DNA of 36,662 nt from Dongia deserti (GCF_003574735.1 NZ_QORW01000034.1:1-36662), one strand, 5' to 3'; positions 8,869 to 17,424 are shown, counted from the stretch's first letter. Translations and numbers: made by a program. The notes: generated by a model from the sequence alone, not told the origin.

Positions 8869-9868
8869 GCGCCTTTAGCTTGCTCCCCGTCACCTTCAGG
8901 AACGCACAGACCAGCAGCGTCACGACCAGCATCATGACGAGCGAGACGGCGGAACCGAGGGGTTGGTTGTTGGCCTGGCCGAACAGCGACTGGATCACGC
9001 TGCCAAGCATCTTTCCAGAGCTGCCGCCCACCAATGTTGGCGTGACGTATTCGCCAACCGTGGGAATGAACACCAGCAGGCTCGCTGCGACCACGCCGGG
9101 CATGGAAAGCGGCAGGGTAATGCGCAGGAATCGCTCGATGCGGCTGTCGCCAAGATCCGACGCCGCCTCGAGCAACGACCGGTCGATCTTCTCCAGCGAC
9201 ACATAGATCGGCAGTACGGCAAAAGCCAGCCAGGCGTGCGTCAGGGTGATGATCACCGCTGTGGGATTGTAGAGCAGGAAGCTCAGCGGCTCCTGAATGA
9301 TGCCGGCGCTGATGAGCCCGGAATTGATGACGCCGCCATACCCCAGAATGACCTTCCAGGCGAAGGCGCGCAGCAGATAGCTGGTCCAGAACGGGACGGT
9401 GATCAGGATCAGCCAGCGGATCTTGTTCCTGGTCACGCGAAAGGCGAGGAAATAGGCCATCGGGTAGGCCAGGAGCATGACCGAAAGCGTCACCAGGAAA
9501 GCCATCCAGATGGAGCGCACGAGCAGGACGGCGTAGATCGGCGTCTCCATCTCCGGATACGGCACGATGCCGAGGAAATAGCCGACCTCTCCACTGGGCT
9601 CGAAGATCGTTGCGTAGTTGGCGAGCGTGAAGGAGCAGTCGATCTTGAAGTAGACCTGGGTGCAGAAGCTGGTTAGGAAAAGAGTTGCGACCGGCACAAC
9701 GAGCAGGGCGAATAGCACGGCGAGCGTGGGCATGAGCAGCAAATAGCCGCGCGCGGCATCGGAGCCGAGATACCACGCACGCAGGCGCCGACACAGGACG
9801 ATTGACCATCGCTGCGCCCGTGGCTCCTGGCCTGCCCCGCTACTGATCGCGTCCGCTGCCATCGACAA
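8849..9868 (-). CDS. ABC transporter permease, PotB/PotH type
   Basis: This 339-residue inner-membrane protein has a longer cytoplasmic N-terminus, then a first membrane segment (LLLMPTLAVLFALLVVPVAT) near residues 42-62, and about five more. The EAA loop reads LLEAASDLGDSRIERFLRITLPLSMPG in the second half. It is the first gene of the ABC operon. Its start is separated from the divergent LysR gene by about 150 bp containing the strong dyad at 9981-10002, which suggests LysR control of uptake. Confidence 0.9.
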   Translation of the reverse strand: MSMAADAISSGAGQEPRAQRWSIVLCRRLRAWYLGSDAARGYLLLMPTLAVLFALLVVPVATLFLTSFCTQVYFKIDCSFTLANYATIFEPSGEVGYFLGIVPYPEMETPIYAVLLVRSIWMAFLVTLSVMLLAYPMAYFLAFRVTRNKIRWLILITVPFWTSYLLRAFAWKVILGYGGVINSGLISAGIIQEPLSFLLYNPTAVIITLTHAWLAFAVLPIYVSLEKIDRSLLEAASDLGDSRIERFLRITLPLSMPGVVAASLLVFIPTVGEYVTPTLVGGSSGKMLGSVIQSLFGQANNQPLGSAVSLVMMLVVTLLVCAFLKVTGSKLKAREVQDA

Positions 9869-9980
9869 CGTCCGAGTTCATCCTGAGAGCCTCCCAGACG
9901 GTGCTTGTTCGCGCCGTTCTACCATGGCGAAGAGATCGCGTACTCGAACCTCGCCGCACACGGTCGGGACGGAATTGTAG

Positions 9981-10002
9981 ATTGTTGAGCGCCATTGACA
10001 AT
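9981..10002. promoter_or_regulatory. Putative LysR operator between the ABC operon and its LysR gene
   Basis: ATTGTT-N10-GACAAT matches the dyad at 5428-5449 in length and arms. Aligned in reverse complement, the two also agree in the inner block GCTCAACAAT. It lies 17 bp before the LysR start and about 110 bp before the divergent permease start, the usual place for an autoregulatory LysR site. A third half-site, CTCAACAATCT, lies inside the first codons of the LysR gene (10049-10059) and forms an 11-bp inverted pair with 9979-9989. Confidence 0.7.
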
Positions 10003-10018
10003 ACAGGGTGGGGGTAAC

Positions 10019-10942
10019 ATGTTGTTGCATGTGAGCAACTACCGCAATCTCAACAATCTCCCGGCAATGGTGGCCTTCGCGGCCGCCGTGGACCGCGGAA
10101 GCCTTACGGCAGCTGGGAAATCTCTCGGGCGATCGAAGGCTGCGATCAGCCGCCAGATTGCAGAACTCGAAGAGCGGCTCGGCGTTCAATTGCTGCAGCG
10201 GACGACACGATCCATCGCTCTTACTCCGGCGGGCAACGACTTCTATGCACGCTGCTCGACCATCATCGAGACGGCGCTCGAAGCGCAGTCCGAGGTGACC
10301 GCACTGGACTCCAAGCCCAAAGGGACGCTGCGCGTCACGCTGCCGCTGGCATTCACGGTCCTTCAGGCCGGCGGACTGATCCCCGCGCTGTTGGAACGTT
10401 TCCCGGAACTGCGCCTGGACGTGATGCTGAGCGATCGCAAGGTAGACCTCCTGGAGGAGGGCTTCGATGTCGCGTTTCGGCTTGGCGATCCCATGGACCA
10501 GTCGTTGGTGGCCCTGCATCTTGGAGATTGCAAGCTGGTCGTTTGCGGTTCGCCCAAATATCTCAAGCGGCACGGCACCCCGGCAAAGCCGGCCGACTTG
10601 GCGAAGCATGAATGCATCATCGAAACCGGCGACGATGGAAGTGCGGTCTGGATCATCGGCAAGGGGCGGGCGGTCAAAATCAATGGACGGCTGCGCACCA
10701 ACAATGGGCAGATTGCCCGGGCCGCAGCAATCGCTGGCCATGGCCTCACGTTCCTGCCGTCCTTTATCGTGCATGAAGACCTGAAGTCGGGACAGCTGCG
10801 CGCGGTTCTGACCGACTATCTCGATGCCCTCTATCCCATGTACGCAGTGTTTCCGCAGAACAGGAGATCGTCAGCGAAGGTTCGGGCTTTTGTTGACGTC
10901 TTGAAGGAGACGCTGCGCGCCGGCGGCTGGCTCCACAAGTAG
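10019..10942 (+). CDS. LysR-family transcriptional regulator
   Basis: The 307-residue protein has an N-terminal winged helix-turn-helix (GSLTAAGKSLGRSKAAISRQ region, then LEERLGVQLLQRTTRSIALTPAG) within the first 75 residues. A periplasmic-binding-protein-like effector domain follows from about residue 95. The ATG at 10019 follows a GGGTGGGGG stretch; an in-frame TTG at 9995 lies inside the likely operator and is disfavoured, and an ATG near 10067 is a later alternative. It is divergent from the ABC permease gene, the classic arrangement for a LysR activator of its neighbour. The shared dyads suggest it also controls the aminotransferase and VOC genes. The effector is probably the imported compound or a breakdown product. 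Confidence 0.9.
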   Translation: MLLHVSNYRNLNNLPAMVAFAAAVDRGSLTAAGKSLGRSKAAISRQIAELEERLGVQLLQRTTRSIALTPAGNDFYARCSTIIETALEAQSEVTALDSKPKGTLRVTLPLAFTVLQAGGLIPALLERFPELRLDVMLSDRKVDLLEEGFDVAFRLGDPMDQSLVALHLGDCKLVVCGSPKYLKRHGTPAKPADLAKHECIIETGDDGSAVWIIGKGRAVKINGRLRTNNGQIARAAAIAGHGLTFLPSFIVHEDLKSGQLRAVLTDYLDALYPMYAVFPQNRRSSAKVRAFVDVLKETLRAGGWLHK

Positions 10943-11117
10943 CGCTGGTCCGCGCGCTGCTCTGCGGCGTTTAGATAGTTTCTCAGCTGCAACAGTCTTT
11001 CGCTGCATCGGCGTATTGTCGCCACTTGTGCCCCCCTCCATCATGCTGAAGAGCAATGCGCGGCTATAGATGACGCGCGATTGCAGTCATCAGAGCACAT
11101 GCCGGAGCGCAAACGTC

Positions 11118-11723
11118 GTGGACATACTTGCAAACAATAACCATTCGGCCGTCGCCGAGGCGCGCAAGCCCGCGTATCAGATTGAACCAATCATTCTTCA
11201 GCGATGGTCGCCGCGCGCAATGTCCGGCGAGCCGATCAGCGAGCGCGAGCTGATGACATTGTTCGAGGCGGCACGCTGGGCGCCCTCGTCGTACAACGGA
11301 CAGCCCTGGCGGTTTCTCTATGCCCGTCGCGATAGCGCAGCCTGGCCCAAATTCTTCGGGCTGCTTGATGAATTCAATCAGCGGTGGGCGAAAGCCGCGG
11401 GGGTCCTCATGGTCGTCGTCTCGCGCAAGTCCTTCGAGTGGGACGGAAACCCGGCGCGCACGCATTCCTTCGATACCGGTGCCGCCTGGCAGAACCTGGC
11501 GCTGCAGGGATCGAAGATGGGTCTCGTCGTCCATGGCATGGAAGGTTTCGACTACGAGAAGGCCGCGCAGGCGCTGAATGTGCCGAACGAGTTTGCGGTC
11601 GAGGCGATGATCGCCGTCGGACGTCCAGGGCCGGTCGAGGTCTTGGACGCGGAGCAGCGAGAAATGGAAAGCCCCTCTGACAGGCGGCCGATCACGGAGA
11701 TCGCGCTGGAAGGTGGTTTCTAA
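11118..11723 (+). CDS. Nitroreductase-family flavoprotein
   Basis: The protein of about 201 residues has the FMN-binding start of the nitroreductase family (QRWSPRAMSGEPISERELMTLFEAARWAPSSYNGQPWRFL), with the conserved Arg-Ser-Pro-Arg and the S-x-N-x-Q-P-W block. A central dimer-interface region and a C-terminal GRPG stretch follow. Such enzymes reduce nitro groups, quinones or other electrophiles with NAD(P)H, or act as dehydrogenases. I prefer GTG at 11118 because GGAG lies 11 bases upstream; an ATG at 11070 in frame would add 16 residues. It opens the plus-strand run that continues with the SDR gene. Substrate unknown. Confidence 0.8.
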   Translation: MDILANNNHSAVAEARKPAYQIEPIILQRWSPRAMSGEPISERELMTLFEAARWAPSSYNGQPWRFLYARRDSAAWPKFFGLLDEFNQRWAKAAGVLMVVVSRKSFEWDGNPARTHSFDTGAAWQNLALQGSKMGLVVHGMEGFDYEKAAQALNVPNEFAVEAMIAVGRPGPVEVLDAEQREMESPSDRRPITEIALEGGF

Positions 11724-11846
11724 TCAGCGCCAAGGCGCGTGATCTGCCTGCCCCAAAGCGCCTGCCCTAAGGGCGCTTCGCCTTCGAGGCACGACCACTG
11801 AAGGGCAGCAAGCGGCGTGACAAGAACGATCGACGAGAGCGAGAGC

Positions 11847-12641
11847 ATGGATCTGGATCTGGAAGGCAGGGTTGCAGTCATAACGGGCGGCGGGACGGGA
11901 ATTGGCAAGGCCATTGCCGGCCAGTTCCTGCGCGAAGGTGCGAGCGTCGTCATCAGCGGGCGTCGGCAACAGGTACTGGCCGAGGCCGCCGCCGAACTGG
12001 AGAAGCAAACTGGCGGCAACGTGCTGTCCGTCGTAGCCGATACCACGGATTGGCAATCGGTCAAGCAGTTGGCGTCGCAGGCAGCGGATCGCTTCGGTCG
12101 CCTCGATATCATGATCAACAGCGCAGCCGCGCCCAGCGGTGCGGTCCGCAGCGATCTGGGCGAGGCGGATGATGCGCTTCTGCTGCACGACATCAACACC
12201 AAGGTGGTCGGCTATTTCCGGTGCAGCAAGGCCGCGCTCCCCTACATGCTGCGGCAGAAATGGGGACGCATCATCAACATTGGCGGGCTGACCGCGCGCA
12301 GCACCGAGGCGCTCAGCGGAATGCGCAATGCCGCCATCGTCCACATGACCAAGACGCTTTCGGACCAGCTGGGACCGCACGGCATCACCGTCAACGTGGT
12401 CCACCCCGGGATCACGGCGACCGAACACATCCTCGAGATGTATCAGGAATTGGCGCGCAAGAAGGGCTTGTCGGTCGACGAGATCACCGCGCCGGATGTC
12501 AAGGACACACCGATCCGACGCCTTCTGGAGCCGGACGAGATCGCCCATGCAGTGCTTTTCCTGTGTTCGCCGAAAGCCGGTGCGATCACGGGTGAATCGA
12601 TTGCCGTGGACGGGGGCTATACGCGCGGCATCTACATGTAG
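11847..12641 (+). CDS. Atypical short-chain dehydrogenase/reductase (SDR) lacking the YxxxK motif
   Basis: The 264-residue protein has a Rossmann fold with the cofactor motif TGGGTGIG (13-20) and NSAAA (91-95) in place of NNAG. In the active site the expected Tyr-x-x-x-Lys is replaced by SGMRN (157-161), and the usual catalytic Ser region reads NIGGLTA. The C-terminal end GESIAVDGGYTRG is typical of classical SDRs. Either chemistry is done by other residues, as in some divergent SDR groups with a similar S-G-x-R-N block, or the protein binds NAD(P) for another purpose. The ATG at 11847 is chosen because the protein then starts like other SDRs (DLDLEGRVAVITGG). It lies 123 bp after the nitroreductase gene. 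Confidence 0.85.
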   Translation: MDLDLEGRVAVITGGGTGIGKAIAGQFLREGASVVISGRRQQVLAEAAAELEKQTGGNVLSVVADTTDWQSVKQLASQAADRFGRLDIMINSAAAPSGAVRSDLGEADDALLLHDINTKVVGYFRCSKAALPYMLRQKWGRIINIGGLTARSTEALSGMRNAAIVHMTKTLSDQLGPHGITVNVVHPGITATEHILEMYQELARKKGLSVDEITAPDVKDTPIRRLLEPDEIAHAVLFLCSPKAGAITGESIAVDGGYTRGIYM

Positions 12642-12688
12642 GACCGCCGACTCAGCACACGCTTCCATCAATCTGCGAGGACCTGAAC

Positions 12689-13708
12689 GTGACCAGAGAA
12701 ATGACAATTCTCGTTGCCACCGATGGGCAAGGCATCCTCCGAAGTGCCGACCATGGGAAGACATGGCAGCGTCTCGACACCGAGCAGGACATCGATTTCG
12801 ATGGCACAGTCCGGTGCTTGATGCCGGACCCCGACGATCCTCACGTCATCTACGCCGGCAGCGAGCAGGGCCTTTGCCGGAGCACCGACGCTGGCGTAAC
12901 GTGGAAGCGCATCGATTGCGTTCTGAAAAATCAGACGATCTGGCAACTCACATACGATCCCACCAACCCAAGCATCATGTTCGCCGGGACGGGGTCGCCC
13001 ACCAGGGCGGCTCTCTATCGGTCCAAGGATCGAGGAGCGTCCTGGCACAGGCTGACACCAGATCTGCCGGAGCGATGCAAGGGCGTCGGACGGCCACGCT
13101 TTGTCACGCTGACAGTGGATCCCACTGACACGAAATCGATATGGGCGGGGGTCGAGGAGACGGGGCTGTTCCACAGCGCCGACGGTGGCGATAGCTGGGA
13201 CCGGATCGATGCTCCCGATCGCGACATCAAGAACACCGACATCCACAGTGTCGTCATCCTGGACGGTCCACCGAAGGCAATTCTCGTGCTGGTCGTCAAT
13301 GCCCTCCATCGCAGCTCGGACGGCGGCCGGACCTGGGACATGCGGGTCGCCCGGGATGCTTTTGGCCTGCGCTATGCGCGGGTCATGCTTGCTCAGCCCG
13401 CCAGCCCCAATACCGTATTCATGGGCATCTCCGATGGTACGCCCGGAACGACGAGCATCATCCTGCGATCGGACGATGCCGGAAAGAGCTGGGAGAAAGT
13501 GCCACTCCCGACCAATCCGAACTCCTGCGTGTGGGCCTTCGGAGCGAACAGCGCCGATCCCGACACGCTCTTTGCCGGCACGAAATACGGTCACCTGTTC
13601 CGAAGCAACGACGGCGGCCGGACCTGGGCCAAGGAGTGGCGTGAATTCAGCGAGATCACGGCCGTGACCTGGGTACCAGTCGCGGCAAAGTCGACGGCTG
13701 CCCATTGA
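12689..13708 (+). CDS. Seven-Asp-box beta-propeller protein (BNR/sortilin-like)
   Basis: The 339-residue protein contains seven Asp-box motifs of the form S-x-D-x-G-x-(S/T)-W, at about residues 19-26, 65-72, 112-119, 163-170, 209-216, 261-268 and 306-313. Each comes 45 to 52 residues after the last, as expected for successive blades of a beta-propeller. Such repeats occur in sialidases, VPS10/sortilin proteins and photosystem assembly factors; here none of the catalytic residues of a sialidase is evident. No signal peptide is visible, so it may be cytoplasmic. The GTG at 12689 is preferred, with GAGG about 9 bases upstream; an ATG at 12701 is the alternative. It sits between the SDR and the flavoprotein genes. 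Function unknown. Confidence 0.8.
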   Translation: MTREMTILVATDGQGILRSADHGKTWQRLDTEQDIDFDGTVRCLMPDPDDPHVIYAGSEQGLCRSTDAGVTWKRIDCVLKNQTIWQLTYDPTNPSIMFAGTGSPTRAALYRSKDRGASWHRLTPDLPERCKGVGRPRFVTLTVDPTDTKSIWAGVEETGLFHSADGGDSWDRIDAPDRDIKNTDIHSVVILDGPPKAILVLVVNALHRSSDGGRTWDMRVARDAFGLRYARVMLAQPASPNTVFMGISDGTPGTTSIILRSDDAGKSWEKVPLPTNPNSCVWAFGANSADPDTLFAGTKYGHLFRSNDGGRTWAKEWREFSEITAVTWVPVAAKSTAAH

Positions 13709-13782
13709 AGGCATACCAGCACGTTTGGTGTGACGTGTTTCACTACGCTGGCTGACATGTCTGTCGGGTGCGGAGGCCGCTC

Positions 13783-15870
13783 TTGAGAGAGTCGCGATAC
13801 GACGTTCTATTCGAGCCGGTTCGAATCGGACCCGTGGTCGCACGCAACCGATTCTATCAAGTGCCTCACTGCAATGGCATGGGACATCGCGCTCCATCAG
13901 GGATGGCAGCCATGCGCCGCGTCAAGGCCGAGGGGGGTTGGGCGGTGGTCTGCACGGAAGTCTGCGAGATTCATCCATCGGCGGACATTTCTCCAAGTAC
14001 TCAGGCAAGACTGTGGGATGACCAGGATCTTCCTGCCTTGGCGCGTGCCGCCGACGCGATACACGAGTTTGGCTCGTTGGCAGGCATCGAACTTGGTCAC
14101 CACGGCTTTCGCGCTGCGAATCGCACGTCGCGCGAGGTGCCGATGGGGCCATCGGCACAGGCGATCGCGGCTTACGATCCGGTTCAAGCCCGTGCAATGG
14201 ATCGAGAAGACATCCGAAATTTTCGCTCCTGGCATAAGGCGGCCGCCCACCGGGCGAGGCAAGCCGGTTTCGATCTCATCTACGTCTATGCAAGCCATGG
14301 TCTCACACTGCCGATGCACTTTCTGTCACGGCGATACAATCAGCGCACGGACGAGTATGGCGGCACGTTGGAGAATCGCACCCGTCTGCTGCGCGAGCTC
14401 ATCGAGGATACCAAGGATGCCGTCGGGGGGTCTTGCGCGGTTCCGGTGCGCCTCTGTGTTGATGAGCTTATGGGCCCCGAAGGGATCTGTGCGGAAGAAG
14501 AGGGACGCGAGATCATTGAAATGCTCGCCGAGCTGCCCGACCTTTGGGATGTAACCGTCAGTGACTGGTCTAATGACTCGATGCCGTCTCGTTTTGGAGA
14601 AGAGGCTGGCCAGGAGAAATACGTCTCCTTCGTCAAGCAGGTTACCAGCAAGCCCGTCGTGGGGGTCGGCCGCTTCACCTCACCCGACGCGATGGTAAGA
14701 CAGATTCGGAAGGGCATTCTCGACATGATCGGCGCAGCCAGGCCGTCGATCGCCGATCCATTCCTGCCGAGAAAGATCGAGGAAGGTCGTCTCGACGATA
14801 TCCGTGAGTGCATTGGCTGCAACATCTGTGTGGCCAGCGACATGACCTATACACCGATCCGCTGCACGCAGAATCCAACCATGGGCGAGGAGTGGCGGCG
14901 GGGATGGCACCCCGAGATCATACCTCCGAAGGAGAATGCGGATCGCATTCTCGTGGTCGGAGGTGGACCGGCCGGGCTGGAGTGCGCCGTGGCTCTGGGC
15001 AAGCGAGGCTACGACGTGACGCTCGCGGAAGGCAGCGAGGAGCTAGGGGGCCGCGTGACCCGTGAGAGTCGCTTGCCGGGGCTGTCGGCCTGGGGACGCG
15101 TTCGAGACTATCGCCTGGGGCAGCTCAGCAAACTCGCGAATGTCGACGTATATCTGGTGAGCCGAATGACGGCTGAGGACGTCCTGCGCGCCGAAGTCGA
15201 CAGGGTAGTACTGGCAACCGGAGCATCCTGGCGACGAGATGGCGTTGCGCGCTATCACCGGCTCCCTATGCGGCGGCTGGACGACGCTGCAGTCTTCACA
15301 CCCGAGGACGTGATCGCAGGCCGTACGATCCGAGGGCCGGTGATCGTGTTTGATGACGATCACTATTACATGGGGGGCGTTGTGGCCGAGATGCTGCGTC
15401 GGCAGGGACTCGAGGTCACGATTGTCACGCCGGCGCCGCTCGTGTCGCAATGGACGGTCAACACGATGGAACAGCCTCGCATCCAAGCCCGACTGCTGGA
15501 GCTAGGCGTGGCCGTCTTGGCAAACCATGGATTGGTCGAGTTTGGCGGCGGGGAAGCCAAGCTGGCCTGCGTCTTCACGCGTCGCTGCACCACGTTGCCG
15601 GCGGCGTCCGTGGTGATGGTGACGTCGCGCGTGCCGCACAACGAGCTCTATCATCAGCTCACTGCATCGGCCGCCCACGTGCAAGATGTTGGAATCAAGT
15701 CGGTGGACTGCATCGGCGATTGCTTGGCGCCGGGCACAATCGCTGCTGCGGTGTTCAGCGGACATCATTACGCGCGCGAGTTCGATCGGCCAAGGGATGA
15801 TGCAGTTGCCTTCCAGCGAGAGATAGCAGAGCTCGGAACATGGTCACCGGCAGGGAAATCGTCGAGCTGA
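13783..15870 (+). CDS. Trimethylamine/dimethylamine-dehydrogenase-like iron-sulfur flavoprotein (OYE family)
   Basis: This 695-residue protein has the layout of trimethylamine dehydrogenase (TMADH): an FMN TIM barrel (1-340), a [4Fe-4S] cluster with Cys343, 346, 349 and 361, then a nucleotide-binding part with GGGPAG at 393-398. Cys30 in PHCNG is at the position that carries covalent 6-S-cysteinyl FMN in TMADH, and Tyr169 and His172 of the active site are kept. Two residues of the TMADH aromatic substrate cage are changed: Tyr60 is Val60, and the position of Trp355 is Asp353. A different secondary or tertiary amine, such as an N-methyl amino acid, is therefore likely. TTG at 13783 is favoured by GGAGG six bases upstream and gives TMADH numbering; GTG at 13768 is the alternative. 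Confidence 0.88.
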   Translation: MRESRYDVLFEPVRIGPVVARNRFYQVPHCNGMGHRAPSGMAAMRRVKAEGGWAVVCTEVCEIHPSADISPSTQARLWDDQDLPALARAADAIHEFGSLAGIELGHHGFRAANRTSREVPMGPSAQAIAAYDPVQARAMDREDIRNFRSWHKAAAHRARQAGFDLIYVYASHGLTLPMHFLSRRYNQRTDEYGGTLENRTRLLRELIEDTKDAVGGSCAVPVRLCVDELMGPEGICAEEEGREIIEMLAELPDLWDVTVSDWSNDSMPSRFGEEAGQEKYVSFVKQVTSKPVVGVGRFTSPDAMVRQIRKGILDMIGAARPSIADPFLPRKIEEGRLDDIRECIGCNICVASDMTYTPIRCTQNPTMGEEWRRGWHPEIIPPKENADRILVVGGGPAGLECAVALGKRGYDVTLAEGSEELGGRVTRESRLPGLSAWGRVRDYRLGQLSKLANVDVYLVSRMTAEDVLRAEVDRVVLATGASWRRDGVARYHRLPMRRLDDAAVFTPEDVIAGRTIRGPVIVFDDDHYYMGGVVAEMLRRQGLEVTIVTPAPLVSQWTVNTMEQPRIQARLLELGVAVLANHGLVEFGGGEAKLACVFTRRCTTLPAASVVMVTSRVPHNELYHQLTASAAHVQDVGIKSVDCIGDCLAPGTIAAAVFSGHHYAREFDRPRDDAVAFQREIAELGTWSPAGKSSS

Positions 15871-15951
15871 TTCTCGTTCGGTTCATAGGACTGTCGCGGC
15901 CAGGACGAAAACTGCGCGGCAGACGAGTGTGACAGAGAGGATACGTCCACC

Positions 15952-17385
15952 ATGTCGAATCATCGCAAATTCTATATCAACGGCGCCTGGGTTGATCCAA
16001 TCGAGCCGCGGTCGCTTGATGTCATCAACCCGGCAACGGAAGAGACCTTTGCGACGATTTCGATCGGCTCCGCGAAGGACGTGGATCGGGCGGTGGCCGC
16101 GGCGCGGGCCGCCTTCCCACAATTCTCGCAGAGCACCAAGTCAGAACGAGTCGAGCTCCTGCAATTCATTATCGGGTGCTACCGCCGGCGCTTGGAGGAT
16201 TTCGCCCAGGCGGTTTCGGTTGAAGTCGGTGCGCCTATCGGCTTGGCGCGAAACGCCCAGGCGGCTGCCGCGTTGATGCACTTGGAAGCAACATTGAAGT
16301 CGCTTGAGGGCTTTGTCTTCGAGGAGCAACGCGGCACGACGCGGGTCCTGCGGGAGCCCATCGGGGTCGCCGGCCTGATCACTCCCTGGAACTGGCCGCT
16401 CAATCAGATCGCGTGCAAGGTGGCGCCCGCCATTGCCGCGGGCTGCACGATGGTGTTGAAGCCGAGCGAAGTCGCGCCGATAACCGGCATCATCTTTTCC
16501 GAAGTCATGCATGAGGCCGGCGTGCCGGCCGGCGTTTACAACATGGTCAATGGCGATGGCGCATCGGTCGGCCATGCCATGTCGGGGCATCCCGATATCG
16601 ACATGATCTCGTTCACGGGCTCGACCCGCGCCGGCATCATGGTTGCCAAGAATGCCGCCGACACGGTCAAGCGGGTGACCCAGGAACTGGGCGGCAAGTC
16701 TCCCAACATCATCCTGCGGGACACCGAGCTGGTGGAAGCGGTGACGAAGGGTGTCCAGGTCTGCTTCGTCAATTCCGGCCAATCGTGCAATGCACCGACG
16801 CGCATGCTGGTGCCGCGCGAAAAGCAGCGAGAGGCACTGGCTGTCGCCAAGGCGGTGGCCGAAGCGCATAAGGTGGGTGACCCAAGAGCCGACGATACTG
16901 TGCTCGGTCCTGTGGTCAGCGAAGCTCAATTCAACAAGATCCAGCAGCTGATTTCGGCCGGTATCCGGGAAGGTGCCACCCTTGTCACCGGCGGCATCGG
17001 GCGCCCGGAAGGGCTCAACCGCGGATACTATGTCAGACCGACCGTCTTTGGTGATGTTGAGTCCCGTATGACGATCGCGCGGGAGGAGATATTCGGGCCG
17101 GTCTTGTCGATCATGCCTTATGACACGGAAAACCAAGCTATCGAGATCGCAAACGGCACGGTCTATGGACTGTCCGCCTGCGTCGCGTCGAAGGACATCG
17201 AACGAGCCCGGGAAGTCGCACGCCGCATCCGTGCCGGGCAGGTGAAAGTGAACTATCCCGCCTGGGACACCTTCTCTCCATTCGGCGGCTATAAACAATC
17301 GGGTAACGGTCGTGAGTATGCGGACTGGGGCATCCATGAGTTCCTGGAGATCAAGGGGATCGTCGGCTATGGAAGTCCGCAGTAG
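15952..17385 (+). CDS. NAD(P)-dependent aldehyde dehydrogenase
   Basis: This 477-residue protein is a complete aldehyde dehydrogenase: cofactor-binding TPWNWPL with Asn147, the Lys170 motif VLKPSE, FTGSTRAG at 221-228, general base Glu245 in QELGGKSPN, and nucleophile Cys279 in NSGQSCNAPTR. It would oxidise an aldehyde to an acid; the aminotransferase and the amine-oxidising flavoprotein nearby could both supply aldehydes. It follows the flavoprotein gene by about 80 bp and precedes the GST gene by about 40 bp, so the three are probably co-transcribed. The exact aldehyde is unknown. Confidence 0.93.
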   Translation: MSNHRKFYINGAWVDPIEPRSLDVINPATEETFATISIGSAKDVDRAVAAARAAFPQFSQSTKSERVELLQFIIGCYRRRLEDFAQAVSVEVGAPIGLARNAQAAAALMHLEATLKSLEGFVFEEQRGTTRVLREPIGVAGLITPWNWPLNQIACKVAPAIAAGCTMVLKPSEVAPITGIIFSEVMHEAGVPAGVYNMVNGDGASVGHAMSGHPDIDMISFTGSTRAGIMVAKNAADTVKRVTQELGGKSPNIILRDTELVEAVTKGVQVCFVNSGQSCNAPTRMLVPREKQREALAVAKAVAEAHKVGDPRADDTVLGPVVSEAQFNKIQQLISAGIREGATLVTGGIGRPEGLNRGYYVRPTVFGDVESRMTIAREEIFGPVLSIMPYDTENQAIEIANGTVYGLSACVASKDIERAREVARRIRAGQVKVNYPAWDTFSPFGGYKQSGNGREYADWGIHEFLEIKGIVGYGSPQ

Positions 17386-17424
17386 CGCCATGAAGCTGTG
17401 CTGTCGCTGACGGGAGCTAGATCA

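Noticed and set aside
11724-12764. Minus-strand frame (346 codons) opposite the SDR gene
   Set aside because: Arg/His-rich composition without domains; the SDR on the plus strand is well supported.
12668-13897. Long minus-strand frame (409 codons) opposite the beta-propeller and flavoprotein genes
   Set aside because: The plus strand encodes clear Asp-box repeats here; the minus frame has no recognisable motif and is a GC-rich shadow.
16141-17391. Minus-strand frame (416 codons) opposite the aldehyde dehydrogenase
   Set aside because: The dehydrogenase has all catalytic motifs; the antisense frame resembles no family.
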